Shown: piece after piece, positions 7,369 to 15,368 of the stretch
How positions within the stretch are numbered: position 1 is the stretch's first letter
Layout of the letters: every line of letters starts with the position of its first letter
Source of the DNA: Pseudokineococcus lusitanus
GTDB taxonomy: Bacteria; Actinomycetota; Actinomycetes; Actinomycetales; Quadrisphaeraceae
Assembly: GCF_003751265.1 (NCBI RefSeq)
Contig: NZ_RJKN01000013.1
Location: forward strand, 1 to 49,923
DNA length: 49,923 nt
Direction of reading: 5' to 3'
The notes under the pieces: model-generated
The model's database searches: none
What the model saw: the letters and a program-made list of their open reading frames with translations, nothing else
What the model was told of the DNA's origin: nothing
Program-made: the position numbers and the translations under genes

Positions 7369-8338
7369 GGCCACGGCGCCGCGGGCGGGCACGTCCCCCG
7401 CGGCGCCGGTGCCCACGGCGCCGGGCAGGGCGGGCCGGGCGCGGCGGCGGCGGGACACCCGCGCGGCGCTCCTCTTCATCAGCCCCTGGGCCGTCGGCTT
7501 CCTCGTCTTCACCGCCTGGCCGATGCTCTACAGCGCCTACCTGTCGCTGACGGACTACGACGTCATCAACGCCCCGCGCTTCGTCGGTCTCGACAACTAC
7601 CGGCAGATGGCCGAGGACCCGCAGCTCCTCCTGGCGATCGAGAACACCGTGGTCTTCACCCTGCTGCAGGTGCCGCTGCAGGTGGTCGTGTCGCTGGGGC
7701 TGGCCCTGCTGCTGCACCAGGCCGGCGGACGGGCGGCGGGCTTCTTCCGCACGGCCTTCTACCTGCCGAACATGACCCCGCCGGTGGCCCTCGGCGTCCT
7801 GCTCCTGCTCCTCTTCAACGGGCAGGTCGGGCTCGTCAACGAGGTGCTGTCGTGGGTGGGCATCCAGGGCCCCGCGTGGACGACGGACCCCGACTGGGTC
7901 AAGCCGGGCCTCGTCCTCATCAGCCTGCTGACGATGGGCTCCTCGGTCATCATCCTGCTCGCCGCGCTGCGCAACGTGCCCGGCGAGCTCTACGACGCCG
8001 CCCGGGTCGACGGCGCCGGCTTCTGGCGGCGGACGGCGAGCGTGACCGTGCCGATGATCAGCGGGCCGCTCTTCTTCATCACCGTCGTCAACACCATCGC
8101 GGCCCTGCAGAGCTTCAGCGAGGCCTACACCGCCTACTTCGGCGCGGGGAACTCGACGTACAGCAACGACGCCGCGCTCTTCTACTCGATCTACCTCTTC
8201 CGGCAGGCCTTCGAGTTCCTGCAGATGGGGTACGCCTCGGCGCTCGCGTGGGGGCTCTTCGTCGTCGTGCTCGCCGTGACGCTCGTCCAGGTGCGCCTGT
8301 CGCGGCGCTTCGTCTACTACGAGGGGGAGCAGCGGTGA
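7361..8338 (+). CDS. sugar ABC transporter permease (MalF-type)
   Basis: 325 residues from GTG 7361, overlapping the binding-protein gene by 8 bases. After a basic N-terminus there are six predicted membrane helices, beginning AALLFISPWAVGFLVFTAWPMLYSAYLSLTD in two pieces. The cytoplasmic EAA loop that contacts the ATPase is DAARVDGAGFWRRTASVTVP, near residues 209-228. This is the family's normal length. It pairs with the permease that follows (GTGA overlap). There is no ATPase gene in the operon, so a shared MsmK-type ATPase encoded elsewhere must energise it. Confidence 0.93.
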   Translation: MAEATAPRAGTSPAAPVPTAPGRAGRARRRRDTRAALLFISPWAVGFLVFTAWPMLYSAYLSLTDYDVINAPRFVGLDNYRQMAEDPQLLLAIENTVVFTLLQVPLQVVVSLGLALLLHQAGGRAAGFFRTAFYLPNMTPPVALGVLLLLLFNGQVGLVNEVLSWVGIQGPAWTTDPDWVKPGLVLISLLTMGSSVIILLAALRNVPGELYDAARVDGAGFWRRTASVTVPMISGPLFFITVVNTIAALQSFSEAYTAYFGAGNSTYSNDAALFYSIYLFRQAFEFLQMGYASALAWGLFVVVLAVTLVQVRLSRRFVYYEGEQR

Positions 8339-9363
8339 GCGCCCCGACCGGCAGCGGCGGCCCGGGGGCCGCGCGGGACGACGCCGTCCCCGTGGCGGGA
8401 GCCGTGAGCGGGAGCGGGTCCGGCGCCGTGGGCGCCGCCCAGGCCGACCCGGCCGCCGCGCTCGCCGCGCGGGCCTCCGGCGTGACGGGGGAGACCGGCC
8501 CGCCCTCGACCCCGCCGGCCGTGCGGCACCGGCGGCGGTGGACGCCCTCGCGGGTCCTCGTGACCGCGGCGCTCGTCGCGGCGACGGTCGTCTTCGTCTA
8601 CCCCTTCGTGTGGCTCGTCTCCGCGTCCTTCAAGCCGCGGTCGCAGGTCTTCGACAACCGCCTCCTGCCGCAGGACCCGACGCTCGCCACCTACGTCCAG
8701 GTGTGGGACGAGGCGCCGCTGCTGCTCTGGCTCGGCAACACCCTGCTCGTCACCGTGCTCGCCGCGACCGCGGTCACCGTCTCGAGCGCCCTCGTCGCGT
8801 GGGGGTTCTCGTACTTCCGCTTCCGCTTCCGCGGGGCGCTCTTCGCCCTCGTCCTCGCGACGATGATGCTCCCCGGCGCGGTGACCATGATCCCGACGTT
8901 CCTCATCTGGAACTCGTTGGGCCTCACCGACAGCCTCGTCCCGCTCTGGGCGGGCAACCTCTTCGGCAGCGCCTTCTACATCTTCCTGCTGCGGCAGTTC
9001 TTCCTCGGGCTGCCGCGGGAGGTCTTCGAGGCGGCGACGATCGACGGGGCGGACAACTGGCAGCTGTTCTGGCGGATGGCCCTGCCGCTGACCAAGCCGG
9101 CCGTCGTCGTCACGCTGCTCTTCGAGTTCCAGGCCGCGTGGACCGACCTCATGCGCCCGCTCATCTACCTGCGGTCCTCGGAGAACTTCACGGTGCCGCG
9201 CGGCCTCAAGACCCTCGTCGACACCTTCGGCGCGGGCGGCGAGTTCCAGTGGCAGGTCGTCATCACCGCGAGCGTCATCACGACCGTGCCGATGGTCGTC
9301 CTGTTCTTCCTGGGGCAGAAGCACTTCGTCGCGGGGATCGCGACGTCGGGGACGACGCGCTAG
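8335..9363 (+). CDS. sugar ABC transporter permease (MalG-type)
   Basis: 342 residues from GTG 8335, coupled to the first permease by a GTGA overlap. The first 60 residues are an Ala/Gly/Pro-rich extension longer than usual for this family; a later internal start is possible but no better ribosome site is obvious. Six helices follow, the first being VLVTAALVAATVVFVYPFVW. The EAA loop is EAATIDGADNWQLFWRMALP, near residues 233-252. The C-terminus (FFLGQKHFVAGIATSGTTR) is typical for MalG homologues. The stop overlaps the stop of the convergent small membrane protein gene by three bases, leaving no room for a terminator. Confidence 0.92.
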   Translation: MSAPTGSGGPGAARDDAVPVAGAVSGSGSGAVGAAQADPAAALAARASGVTGETGPPSTPPAVRHRRRWTPSRVLVTAALVAATVVFVYPFVWLVSASFKPRSQVFDNRLLPQDPTLATYVQVWDEAPLLLWLGNTLLVTVLAATAVTVSSALVAWGFSYFRFRFRGALFALVLATMMLPGAVTMIPTFLIWNSLGLTDSLVPLWAGNLFGSAFYIFLLRQFFLGLPREVFEAATIDGADNWQLFWRMALPLTKPAVVVTLLFEFQAAWTDLMRPLIYLRSSENFTVPRGLKTLVDTFGAGGEFQWQVVITASVITTVPMVVLFFLGQKHFVAGIATSGTTR

Positions 9364-9563
9364 CGGCGTCCCCGCAGGTCGGGCCGGGCGGCGCGGGCCG
9401 CGAGCCCGCCGCCGAGGCAGGCGACGGCCAGCAGCACCGGCACGACGAGGGGCACGCCGCCGTCGGGCCGGACGGTCCGGGGCACGACGAGCACGAGCGC
9501 CGCGCCGGCGAGGACGGTCAGCGCCAGCAGGACGACGAAGCGGCGGGCGGACGGGGCGGTCAC
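9360..9563 (-). CDS. small two-helix membrane protein
   Basis: 67 residues: MTAPSARRF, a helix (VVLLALTVLAGAALVLVVP), a short loop (RTVRPDGG), a second helix (VPLVVPVLLAVACLGGGLAA) and a basic tail. It lies 52 bp downstream of the MarR gene on the same strand and probably shares its transcript. The family is unknown. The membrane topology is the only thing that can be inferred. Confidence 0.6.
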   Translation of the reverse strand: MTAPSARRFVVLLALTVLAGAALVLVVPRTVRPDGGVPLVVPVLLAVACLGGGLAARAARPDLRGRR

Positions 9564-9615
9564 GCGGCCTCCCGGGCGTCGGGGTCGGTGGTGGGCCCCA
9601 CACCACCACGGGCGC

Positions 9616-10086
9616 TCAGGTCGTGGGGCCGGGCGTCGCCGTCGGCGCCGAGCGGTCCAGGGCGTCGGTGCAGGCGACGAGGCCCGCGAGGAGCCGCTGC
9701 TCGCCGCCGGGGGGCAGGCCGTCGAGCATCCGGCGCTCCACGGCGGCGACGACGTCGCTCGCCCCCGCCCGGAGGTCCTCGCCGTCCTCGGTGAGCCGGG
9801 TCGGCAGCGTTCGCCCGTGCGGGGCCGTCGACGGCCGGGTCACGAGGCCCCGGTCGACGAGGCCGGCGAGCACCGTCTGCATCGACTGCCGCGTCACGAA
9901 GGTGCCCCGCGCCAGCGCCGAGGCGGACAGCCCGGGGCGCTGCCCCAGCAGCTCGAGCGTCGAGTACTGCGTGACGGTGAGGCCGAGCGGCGCGAGGGCC
10001 TCCTCCATCGCCACCCGCAGCGCCGTCGCCGCCCGCTTGAGGGCGTAGCCCACGGAGGTGCCGAGCTCGATGCCCTCTTGCGCCAT
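9616..10086 (-). CDS. MarR-family transcriptional regulator
   Basis: 156 residues from ATG 10086. The winged helix is recognisable: LAPLGLTVTQYSTLELLGQ, PGLSASALARGTFVTRQSMQTVLAGLVDRGLVTR and the wing around PHGRTLPTRLTEDG. The frame extends upstream to 10131, but that would run through the operator, so the internal ATG is preferred. It is divergent from the VOC protein gene. The short intergenic region holds two copies of a TGTC-GG/CCTGACA palindrome, one overlapping its own start codon, so autorepression plus control of the divergent gene is likely. The ligand is unknown; such pairs often respond to small electrophiles or aromatics. Confidence 0.9.
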   Translation of the reverse strand: MAQEGIELGTSVGYALKRAATALRVAMEEALAPLGLTVTQYSTLELLGQRPGLSASALARGTFVTRQSMQTVLAGLVDRGLVTRPSTAPHGRTLPTRLTEDGEDLRAGASDVVAAVERRMLDGLPPGGEQRLLAGLVACTDALDRSAPTATPGPTT

Positions 10087-10101
10087 GTCCGGAGCCTGAC
10101 A
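10086..10101. promoter_or_regulatory. imperfect MarR operator, site 1
   Basis: TGTCCGG-AG-CCTGACA is the same 7-2-7 palindrome as site 2 with one mismatch. It begins at the first base of the marR start codon, so a bound repressor would block marR expression. Confidence 0.65.
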
Positions 10102-10111
10102 TACCGTGGCC

Positions 10112-10129
10112 GTGTCAGGAACCTGACAC
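10112..10129. promoter_or_regulatory. perfect MarR operator, site 2
   Basis: GTGTCAGG-AA-CCTGACAC has 8-bp perfect arms with a 2-base centre, lying 20-37 bases before the GTG of the VOC gene. Its centre is 27 bp from that of site 1. Confidence 0.75.
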
Positions 10130-10148
10130 ACGACCGGAGGAGCACATC

Positions 10149-10523
10149 GTGGCCGCAGTCACCGGACCGGACTTCCTCGCGCTGCAGGTGCGCGACGTCG
10201 AGGCCTCCGCCGCCTTCTACGAGGAGCACCTGGGCCTGCGCCGCGCACCCGCCTCGCCCCCCGGCGCCGTCGTCTTCGCGACGACGCCGGTCCCCCTCGC
10301 CGTCCGGGCACCGCTCCCCGGCCTCGACCTCGACGCGGTGAGCCCGCGCCCCGGCGCCGGCGTCGCGCTGTGGCTGCACGCCGATGACGCCCAGGCGCTG
10401 CACGACGCGCTCGCCGCCGCCGGCGTCGAGGTCCTCGTGCCGCCGGCCGACGGCCCCTTCGGCCGGACCTTCACGTTCGCCGACCTCGACGGCTACGCCG
10501 TCACGGTGCACGACCGGGCGTGA
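10149..10523 (+). CDS. VOC/glyoxalase-bleomycin resistance superfamily protein
   Basis: 124 residues from GTG 10149, with CCGGAGGAG upstream. One VOC module pair is visible: PDFLALQVRDVEASAAFYEEHLGL at the start (in the pattern V.D...A..FY...LG), a central VALWLHADDAQALHDALAAAGVEV, and the closing PFGRTFTFADLDGYAVTVHD. Members bind a metal and act on or sequester small hydrophobic substrates. The partner MarR regulator and the operators in the shared promoter suggest induction by that regulator's ligand. The substrate is unknown. A strong bidirectional terminator follows directly. Confidence 0.88.
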   Translation: MAAVTGPDFLALQVRDVEASAAFYEEHLGLRRAPASPPGAVVFATTPVPLAVRAPLPGLDLDAVSPRPGAGVALWLHADDAQALHDALAAAGVEVLVPPADGPFGRTFTFADLDGYAVTVHDRA

Positions 10524-10526
10524 GGC

Positions 10527-10582
10527 CGGGTCCGACGTCTCCCGTGATCCCGAGGCCGGGATCACGGGAGACGTCGGACCCG
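10527..10582. terminator. bidirectional terminator, 25-bp perfect stem
   Basis: Arms 10527-10551 and 10558-10582 are perfectly complementary around the loop GAGGCC. It lies between the convergent VOC and oxidoreductase genes and serves both strands. It lacks a U-tract, as do the other hairpins here. Confidence 0.85.
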
Positions 10583-10599
10583 ACGCCCGCGCGGCGGGC

Positions 10600-12132
10600 T
10601 CAGTCGCGCCCGGTCTCCGCCCACGCGTCGCCCGTGCCCGCGTCGTCCGCCGCGAGCAGCGCCCGGGCGGCGGCCCCGATGACCGCCGAGTAGGTGGGGT
10701 AGGCGTACTGGACGCCGGCGAGCGTGGCGACGTCGACGCCGGCGGCCATCGCCGTCGTCACCGCCTGCACCACCTCGACCGCGCTCTCGCCGACGGCGTG
10801 CGCGCCGAGCAGCTGCTCGCGGCGGCGGTCGGCGACGAGCTTGAGGAAGCCGCGGGTGCGGTCGTCGATGACGGCCCGCTCCATCGACGCGAACGGCACC
10901 GTCGCGACGACGCAGCGCGGGTCGCGCTCGCGGGCCTGCGCCTCGGTGAGACCGACGTCGGCGTAGTCGGGGTCGGTGAAACCGCCCGCCGGGAGCAGCT
11001 GGTGGCGGCGGCTGCGGCGCGGGCCGAGCACGGCGTTGACGGCGGCGTCCTCGGCCTCGCGGTGGGCGGCCTGGACGAGCATCGAGTCCTGGTTCGCGTC
11101 CCCGATGGCGTAGACGTGCTCGACGTCGGTGCGCAGGTACTCGTCGACGGGGACGCCCTTGCGGTCGTGCGTCACGCCCGCGGCGTCGAGCCCCAGGCCC
11201 TCGAGCCGCGCGGGCCACCCGGTGGCCTGGACGACGACGTCGAAGACCTCCGAGCGCTCGCCGCCGCCGTCGGCCTCGGGCGCGATCCACGTGAGCCGCA
11301 CGCCCTCGGCGCCCTCGGCGGTGGTGGCCCGCTCGTGCGACGTCACGCCCTGGACGCCGACGCTCACGGCGATGCCCTGGTCGACGAAGGCCTCGTGGAC
11401 GGCGGCGGACACGTCGGCGTCGGTCTGGGCGAGGATCCGCGGCGCGACCTCGAGGAGCGTCACCTCGCTGCCCAGCGCGCTGAACACCGTGACGAGCTGG
11501 GCGCCGGTGTTGCCCGCGCCGATGACGGCGAGCCGACGCGGCACCGCGGGGAGGTCGAGGACGTGCTCGGGGACGACGGCCAGCTCCGTGCCCGGGATCG
11601 GCAGCCGTCGGGTGTGGCCGCCCACCGCCAGGAGGACGGTGCGCGCGCGGACCCGGCGGCCGGTGCCCTCGAGCTCGACCTCGTGGGGCCCGACGAAGCG
11701 GGCCCGGCCCTCGAGGAGGAGGTCGACGCCGGCGTCGGCGAGGCGGTCCGGCTCGGCCTTGGCCTCCTGCACGGCCTCGATCCGCTCCCGCACCCGGGCG
11801 ACCGTGCGCGGCCAGTCGACGGGCTGCTCGCTGACGGCGAGGCCGTAGTCGGCGGCCTGGCGGACCTCCCGCACGAGCCGCGCCGTCTTGGCGAGGACGC
11901 GCGTCGGCACGCAGCCGGTGTTGACGCACGTGCCGCCCGTCCGGCGGGCCTCCGCGAGCGCCGTCCGGGCGCCGAGCTCGGCGGCCCGCAGCGCCGCCGT
12001 CGTGCCGGCGGGGCCGCCGCCGACGACGAGGACGTCGTACTCGGCCGGGCCGTCCCCGGCGTCGGAGGGGCTCGCGGTCGGGGTCGCGTCGTCCACGACG
12101 CCATCGTCGGGCGCGGCCCGGCCCGGTGCCAT
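10600..12132 (-). CDS. NAD(P)/FAD-dependent pyridine nucleotide-disulfide oxidoreductase
   Basis: 510 residues from ATG 12132. FAD-binding DVLVVGGGPAGTTAAL lies near residue 35, followed by the redox-active disulfide GGTCVNTGCVPTR. A second Rossmann motif is RLAVIGAGNTGAQLV, the FAD-binding ATG is in VVVQATGWPAR, and YAIGDAN is a further FAD contact. A C-terminal dimerisation domain follows. In dihydrolipoamide or glutathione reductases that domain carries an HPHPT-S-E His-Glu dyad; here the matching segment is QYAYPTYSAVIG, so the catalytic base is missing. The substrate is therefore probably not a classical disulfide. Mercuric reductase-like or quinone/soluble reductases are alternatives. 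Only 16 bp separate its start from that of the divergent mgtE gene. Confidence 0.88.
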   Translation of the reverse strand: MAPGRAAPDDGVVDDATPTASPSDAGDGPAEYDVLVVGGGPAGTTAALRAAELGARTALAEARRTGGTCVNTGCVPTRVLAKTARLVREVRQAADYGLAVSEQPVDWPRTVARVRERIEAVQEAKAEPDRLADAGVDLLLEGRARFVGPHEVELEGTGRRVRARTVLLAVGGHTRRLPIPGTELAVVPEHVLDLPAVPRRLAVIGAGNTGAQLVTVFSALGSEVTLLEVAPRILAQTDADVSAAVHEAFVDQGIAVSVGVQGVTSHERATTAEGAEGVRLTWIAPEADGGGERSEVFDVVVQATGWPARLEGLGLDAAGVTHDRKGVPVDEYLRTDVEHVYAIGDANQDSMLVQAAHREAEDAAVNAVLGPRRSRRHQLLPAGGFTDPDYADVGLTEAQARERDPRCVVATVPFASMERAVIDDRTRGFLKLVADRRREQLLGAHAVGESAVEVVQAVTTAMAAGVDVATLAGVQYAYPTYSAVIGAAARALLAADDAGTGDAWAETGRD

Positions 12133-12148
12133 CGGGGACCATCGACCG

Positions 12149-13519
12149 GTGCGGGAGCGAGGGCGGCCGGAGCAGGACGGCGGGACGGGCGGCGGCGGCG
12201 CCGGTCTGGCGGTGCTCGTGCGCGCCGACGACCCCGGGGCGGTGAGCCGAGAGGTGGCGCGGCTGGGCGTCCCGGCCGCCGTCGACGAGCTCGAGCGGCT
12301 GGACCGCGGCGCGCGGGCCACCGCCGTCCGGGCGCTCGACGCCCGCACCGGGACGGCGGTCCTCGCCGCGCTCGACCCGCCCCTGCAGGCCGAGCTCCTG
12401 CGGGCCCTGCCCGACCCCGTGGGCGCGGGGCTCGCGCTCCGCCTCGACCCCGACGACCGCGCGCGGCTCCTCGACGGCCTCCCCGACGACGTCGCCGAGC
12501 GACTCCTCGCCGGCCTCCCCGAGGACGAGCGCCGGATGACCGTCGCGCTCGCGGGCCACCCGCCGGACTCGGCGGGGCGCCGGATGTCGCCCGAGGTCGT
12601 CGCGCTGCCCGACGGCTGGGACGTCGGCCGCGCGCTCGACCACGTCCGCCGCGAGGGCGCCGCCGCCGAGACCGTCTACATGCTCCCGGTCGTCGACGAC
12701 GCCCGGGTCGTCGTCGGCGTCGTCGCGCTGCGGCGGCTCGTCCTCACGCCCGACGAGGTCGCGCTGCGCGAGGTGATGAGCCGGCCCGTCGTCGTGCGCG
12801 CCGACGACGACCAGGAGGTCGCCGCCCGCACCGTCCGCGACCACGGGCTGCTCGCCGCCCCGGTCGTCGACGACGGCGGGCGGCTGCTCGGCGTCCTCAC
12901 CGTCGACGACGCCATGCGGGTCCTCGAGGAGGAGGTGGACGAGGACTCCGCCCGCGGCGGCGGCAGCGAGCCCCTGCGGCGGCCGTACCTCGCGACGTCC
13001 GTGCCGCGGCTCGTCCGCGCGCGGGTGGTGTGGCTGCTCGTCCTGCTCGTCGGCGCGGGCCTCACCGTCGGCGTGCTCGGCGCCTTCGAGGCGACGCTCG
13101 CGCAGGTGGTGACGCTCTCGCTCTTCGTGCCGCTCCTCATCGGCACGGGCGGCAACGCCGGCGCGCAGGCGGTGACGACGGTCGTCCGCGCGCTGTCGGT
13201 CGGCGACGTGCGCCCGTCCGACGTCGGCCGCGTCGTCGCCCGCGAGGCGGCGACCGGCCTGCTCCTGGGGACGTCGCTGGCGCTCGTCGGGGCGGTGCCG
13301 GCGACGCTCGTCGCGGGCCCCGACGTCGCCCTCGTGCTCTGCCTGTCGCTCGTCGTCGTCTGCACGCTGGCCACGACGGTCGGCTCGGTCGTGCCCGTCG
13401 TCGCGACGAGGGTCGGCGTCGACCCGGCCGTCGTCAGCTCGCCCTTCATCACGACGGTCGTCGACGCGACGGGCCTCGTCGTCTACTTCCTCGTCGCGCA
13501 GGCCGTCCTGGGGCTCTGA
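12149..13519 (+). CDS. mgtE: magnesium transporter MgtE
   Basis: 456 residues from GTG 12149, the usual size. The N-terminal superhelical MgtE_N domain (about 30-150) has repeated LLDGLPDDVAERLLAGLPEDER-type helices. Two CBS motifs follow, ending SRPVVVRADDDQEVAARTV and GGRLLGVLTVDDAM, which sense cytosolic Mg2+. The C-terminal five-helix channel begins about residue 290 and includes PLLIGTGGNAGAQAVTTVVRAL, the conserved MgtE pore motif, and DVRPSDVGRVVAREAATGLLLG. The family moves Mg2+ down its gradient across the cytoplasmic membrane. The start is uncertain: there is no clear ribosome site at 12149, and an in-frame GTG at 12212 is an alternative. The very short gap to the divergent gene suggests a leaderless message or overlapping promoters. 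Confidence 0.93.
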   Translation: MRERGRPEQDGGTGGGGAGLAVLVRADDPGAVSREVARLGVPAAVDELERLDRGARATAVRALDARTGTAVLAALDPPLQAELLRALPDPVGAGLALRLDPDDRARLLDGLPDDVAERLLAGLPEDERRMTVALAGHPPDSAGRRMSPEVVALPDGWDVGRALDHVRREGAAAETVYMLPVVDDARVVVGVVALRRLVLTPDEVALREVMSRPVVVRADDDQEVAARTVRDHGLLAAPVVDDGGRLLGVLTVDDAMRVLEEEVDEDSARGGGSEPLRRPYLATSVPRLVRARVVWLLVLLVGAGLTVGVLGAFEATLAQVVTLSLFVPLLIGTGGNAGAQAVTTVVRALSVGDVRPSDVGRVVAREAATGLLLGTSLALVGAVPATLVAGPDVALVLCLSLVVVCTLATTVGSVVPVVATRVGVDPAVVSSPFITTVVDATGLVVYFLVAQAVLGL

Positions 13520-13546
13520 GGGGCCGGCGACCGGCGCCCCGTGGGC

Positions 13547-15328
13547 TCAGCCGTCGACCTCCACCCACGCCGCGGCGTCGCCCGGCAGCACCCCGCCCTC
13601 GACGGGCTCGGAGGCCACGAGCACCCGCGCCCCGGCCGGCAGGTCCACGGGCGCGGCGCCGAGGTTGACCCACGACTGCACGTGCGAGCCCTCGCGGGCG
13701 ACGGCGAGGACGTCGGGCGACGGCGTCCGCACCCACCGCATCGGCCCCGCCTGGGCGAGGTGCTGGCGCCGCAGCGCCAGCACCCGCCGGTAGAGGGAGA
13801 GCGTCGAGGCGGGGTCGGCGGCCTGGGCCTGCGCGGTCAGCGCGCCCCAGCCGGCGGGCTGCGGCAGGTACGGGTCCAGGGCGGGGCTGCCGTCGGGGCG
13901 GCGTTCCGGCGAGAAGCCGAAGGGCGGGGCGTCGCCCGACCACGGCAGCGGCACGCGGGAGCCGTCGCGGCCCGGGTCGGTGCCGCCGGAGCGCGTGAAG
14001 ATCGGGTCGGTGCGGCGGTCGTCGGGGACGTCCTCGACCTCCTGCAGGCCCAGCTCCTCGCCGAGGTAGACGTAGAGGACGCCGGGCAGCGCGGCCGTCA
14101 GCATCACGGCGGCGCGGGCGCGGCGACGTCCCAGCGCGAGGTCGGGCACCTCCGTGGGCCAGCGCGCGCGCTCGGTCTCGTTGGTGCCCTTCTCGGGGAA
14201 CTGGCTGCGCGCGTAGCGCGTCGCCTGCCGGACGACGTCGTGGTTGGTGAGCACCCACGCGCACGGGGCCCCCGTGAGCCCCGACATCGCGACCGACCGG
14301 TCGACGACGTCGCGCCACGGCCCGGCCCGCCACGCGACGTGCAGCGGCTCGAACTCGAAGGCCGTGTGCATCTCGTCGGGCCGGAGGTAGAGCGGCAGCC
14401 GCTCGGCGCGGCGGGCGGGCCACGCCTCGGCCACGAAGACCCGCGGCGGGTCGTAGGTGTCGGCCAGCGCCCGCCACTCGCGCCAGATGTCGTGGACCTC
14501 GTCCTGGTCCCAGCCCGGGTGCTCCTCGGTGCGGCGGTCGCGCCCGTCGGCGTCGGGCAGCCCGGCCTCCTTGACGAGGCCGTGGGCGACGTCGACGCGG
14601 AAGCCGTCCACGCCCCGGTCGAACCAGAAGCGCAGGACGTCGAGCATCTCGTCGTGGACCTCGCGGTTCGACCAGTCGAGGTCGGGCTGCTCGGGCGCGA
14701 ACATGTGGAGGTACCAGTCGCCCGGCTCCCCCTCGGGCGTCGTCGTCCGGGTCCACGCCGGCCCGCGGAAGCAGCTCTCCCAGTCGTTGGGCGGCTCCTC
14801 GCCGTGCTCGCCGCGGCCCGGCCGGAAGAGGTAGCGGGCCCGCGCGGTCTCGTCGCCGGCCAGGGCGGCGCGGAACCACGGGTGCTGCTCGGAGGTGTGG
14901 TTGGGGACGACGTCGAGCATCACCCGGAGCCCCAGCGCGTGCGCCTCCGCGACGAGCGCCTCGGCGTCCGCCGTCGTGCCGTACCGCGGGTCGAGGCGGC
15001 GGTAGTCGGCGACGTCGTAGCCGGCGTCGACCATCGGCGAGACGTACCAGGGGTTCACCCACACGGCGTCGACCCCGAGCGCCGCGAGGTACGGCAGCCG
15101 CGCGCGGAGCCCGGCGACGTCGCCCCACCCGTCGCCGTCGCCGTCGGCGAAGGCCCGCAGGACCACCTGGTAGACGACGGCCGTGCGCCACCACTCCTGC
15201 TGCGGCGCAGCGGCGTCGGCGGGGGGCAGGGCGTCCGCGGGCATGGCGGGGGCCGGGACGGCGGGCGCGTCGGGACGCGCGGGGACGCCGTGGGAGGGCG
15301 CGGGGTCGGGCACGGTCACGCCCGGCAT
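13547..15328 (-). CDS. GH13 alpha-glucosidase / oligo-1,6-glucosidase family
   Basis: 593 residues from ATG 15328. After a Pro/Ala-rich N-terminal extension of about 45 residues, the (beta/alpha)8 barrel begins WWRTAVVYQVVLRAFADGDGDG. The four conserved GH13 regions are intact: DVVPNHTSEQHPWF, GFRVDVAHG (Asp nucleophile), VFVAEAW (Glu acid/base) and LTNHDVVR (Asp stabiliser). The C-terminal beta domain follows SLYRRVLALRRQH. The GDGWGD calcium-type loop is typical of the oligo-1,6-glucosidase/trehalulose group. No signal peptide is seen, so it should act in the cytoplasm on imported alpha-glucosides. It may share a transcript with the ABC-2 exporter genes upstream on the same strand. The sugar importer at 5956-9363 is a plausible functional partner. 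Confidence 0.92.
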   Translation of the reverse strand: MPGVTVPDPAPSHGVPARPDAPAVPAPAMPADALPPADAAAPQQEWWRTAVVYQVVLRAFADGDGDGWGDVAGLRARLPYLAALGVDAVWVNPWYVSPMVDAGYDVADYRRLDPRYGTTADAEALVAEAHALGLRVMLDVVPNHTSEQHPWFRAALAGDETARARYLFRPGRGEHGEEPPNDWESCFRGPAWTRTTTPEGEPGDWYLHMFAPEQPDLDWSNREVHDEMLDVLRFWFDRGVDGFRVDVAHGLVKEAGLPDADGRDRRTEEHPGWDQDEVHDIWREWRALADTYDPPRVFVAEAWPARRAERLPLYLRPDEMHTAFEFEPLHVAWRAGPWRDVVDRSVAMSGLTGAPCAWVLTNHDVVRQATRYARSQFPEKGTNETERARWPTEVPDLALGRRRARAAVMLTAALPGVLYVYLGEELGLQEVEDVPDDRRTDPIFTRSGGTDPGRDGSRVPLPWSGDAPPFGFSPERRPDGSPALDPYLPQPAGWGALTAQAQAADPASTLSLYRRVLALRRQHLAQAGPMRWVRTPSPDVLAVAREGSHVQSWVNLGAAPVDLPAGARVLVASEPVEGGVLPGDAAAWVEVDG

Positions 15329-15368
15329 CGTCGCCCACCGCCCCGGGCGGGGCGTCGGGGGACCTCCC

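Noticed and set aside
10087-10131. Longer marR start at 10131
   Set aside because: The extra 15 codons run through both operator palindromes and carry no conserved residue.
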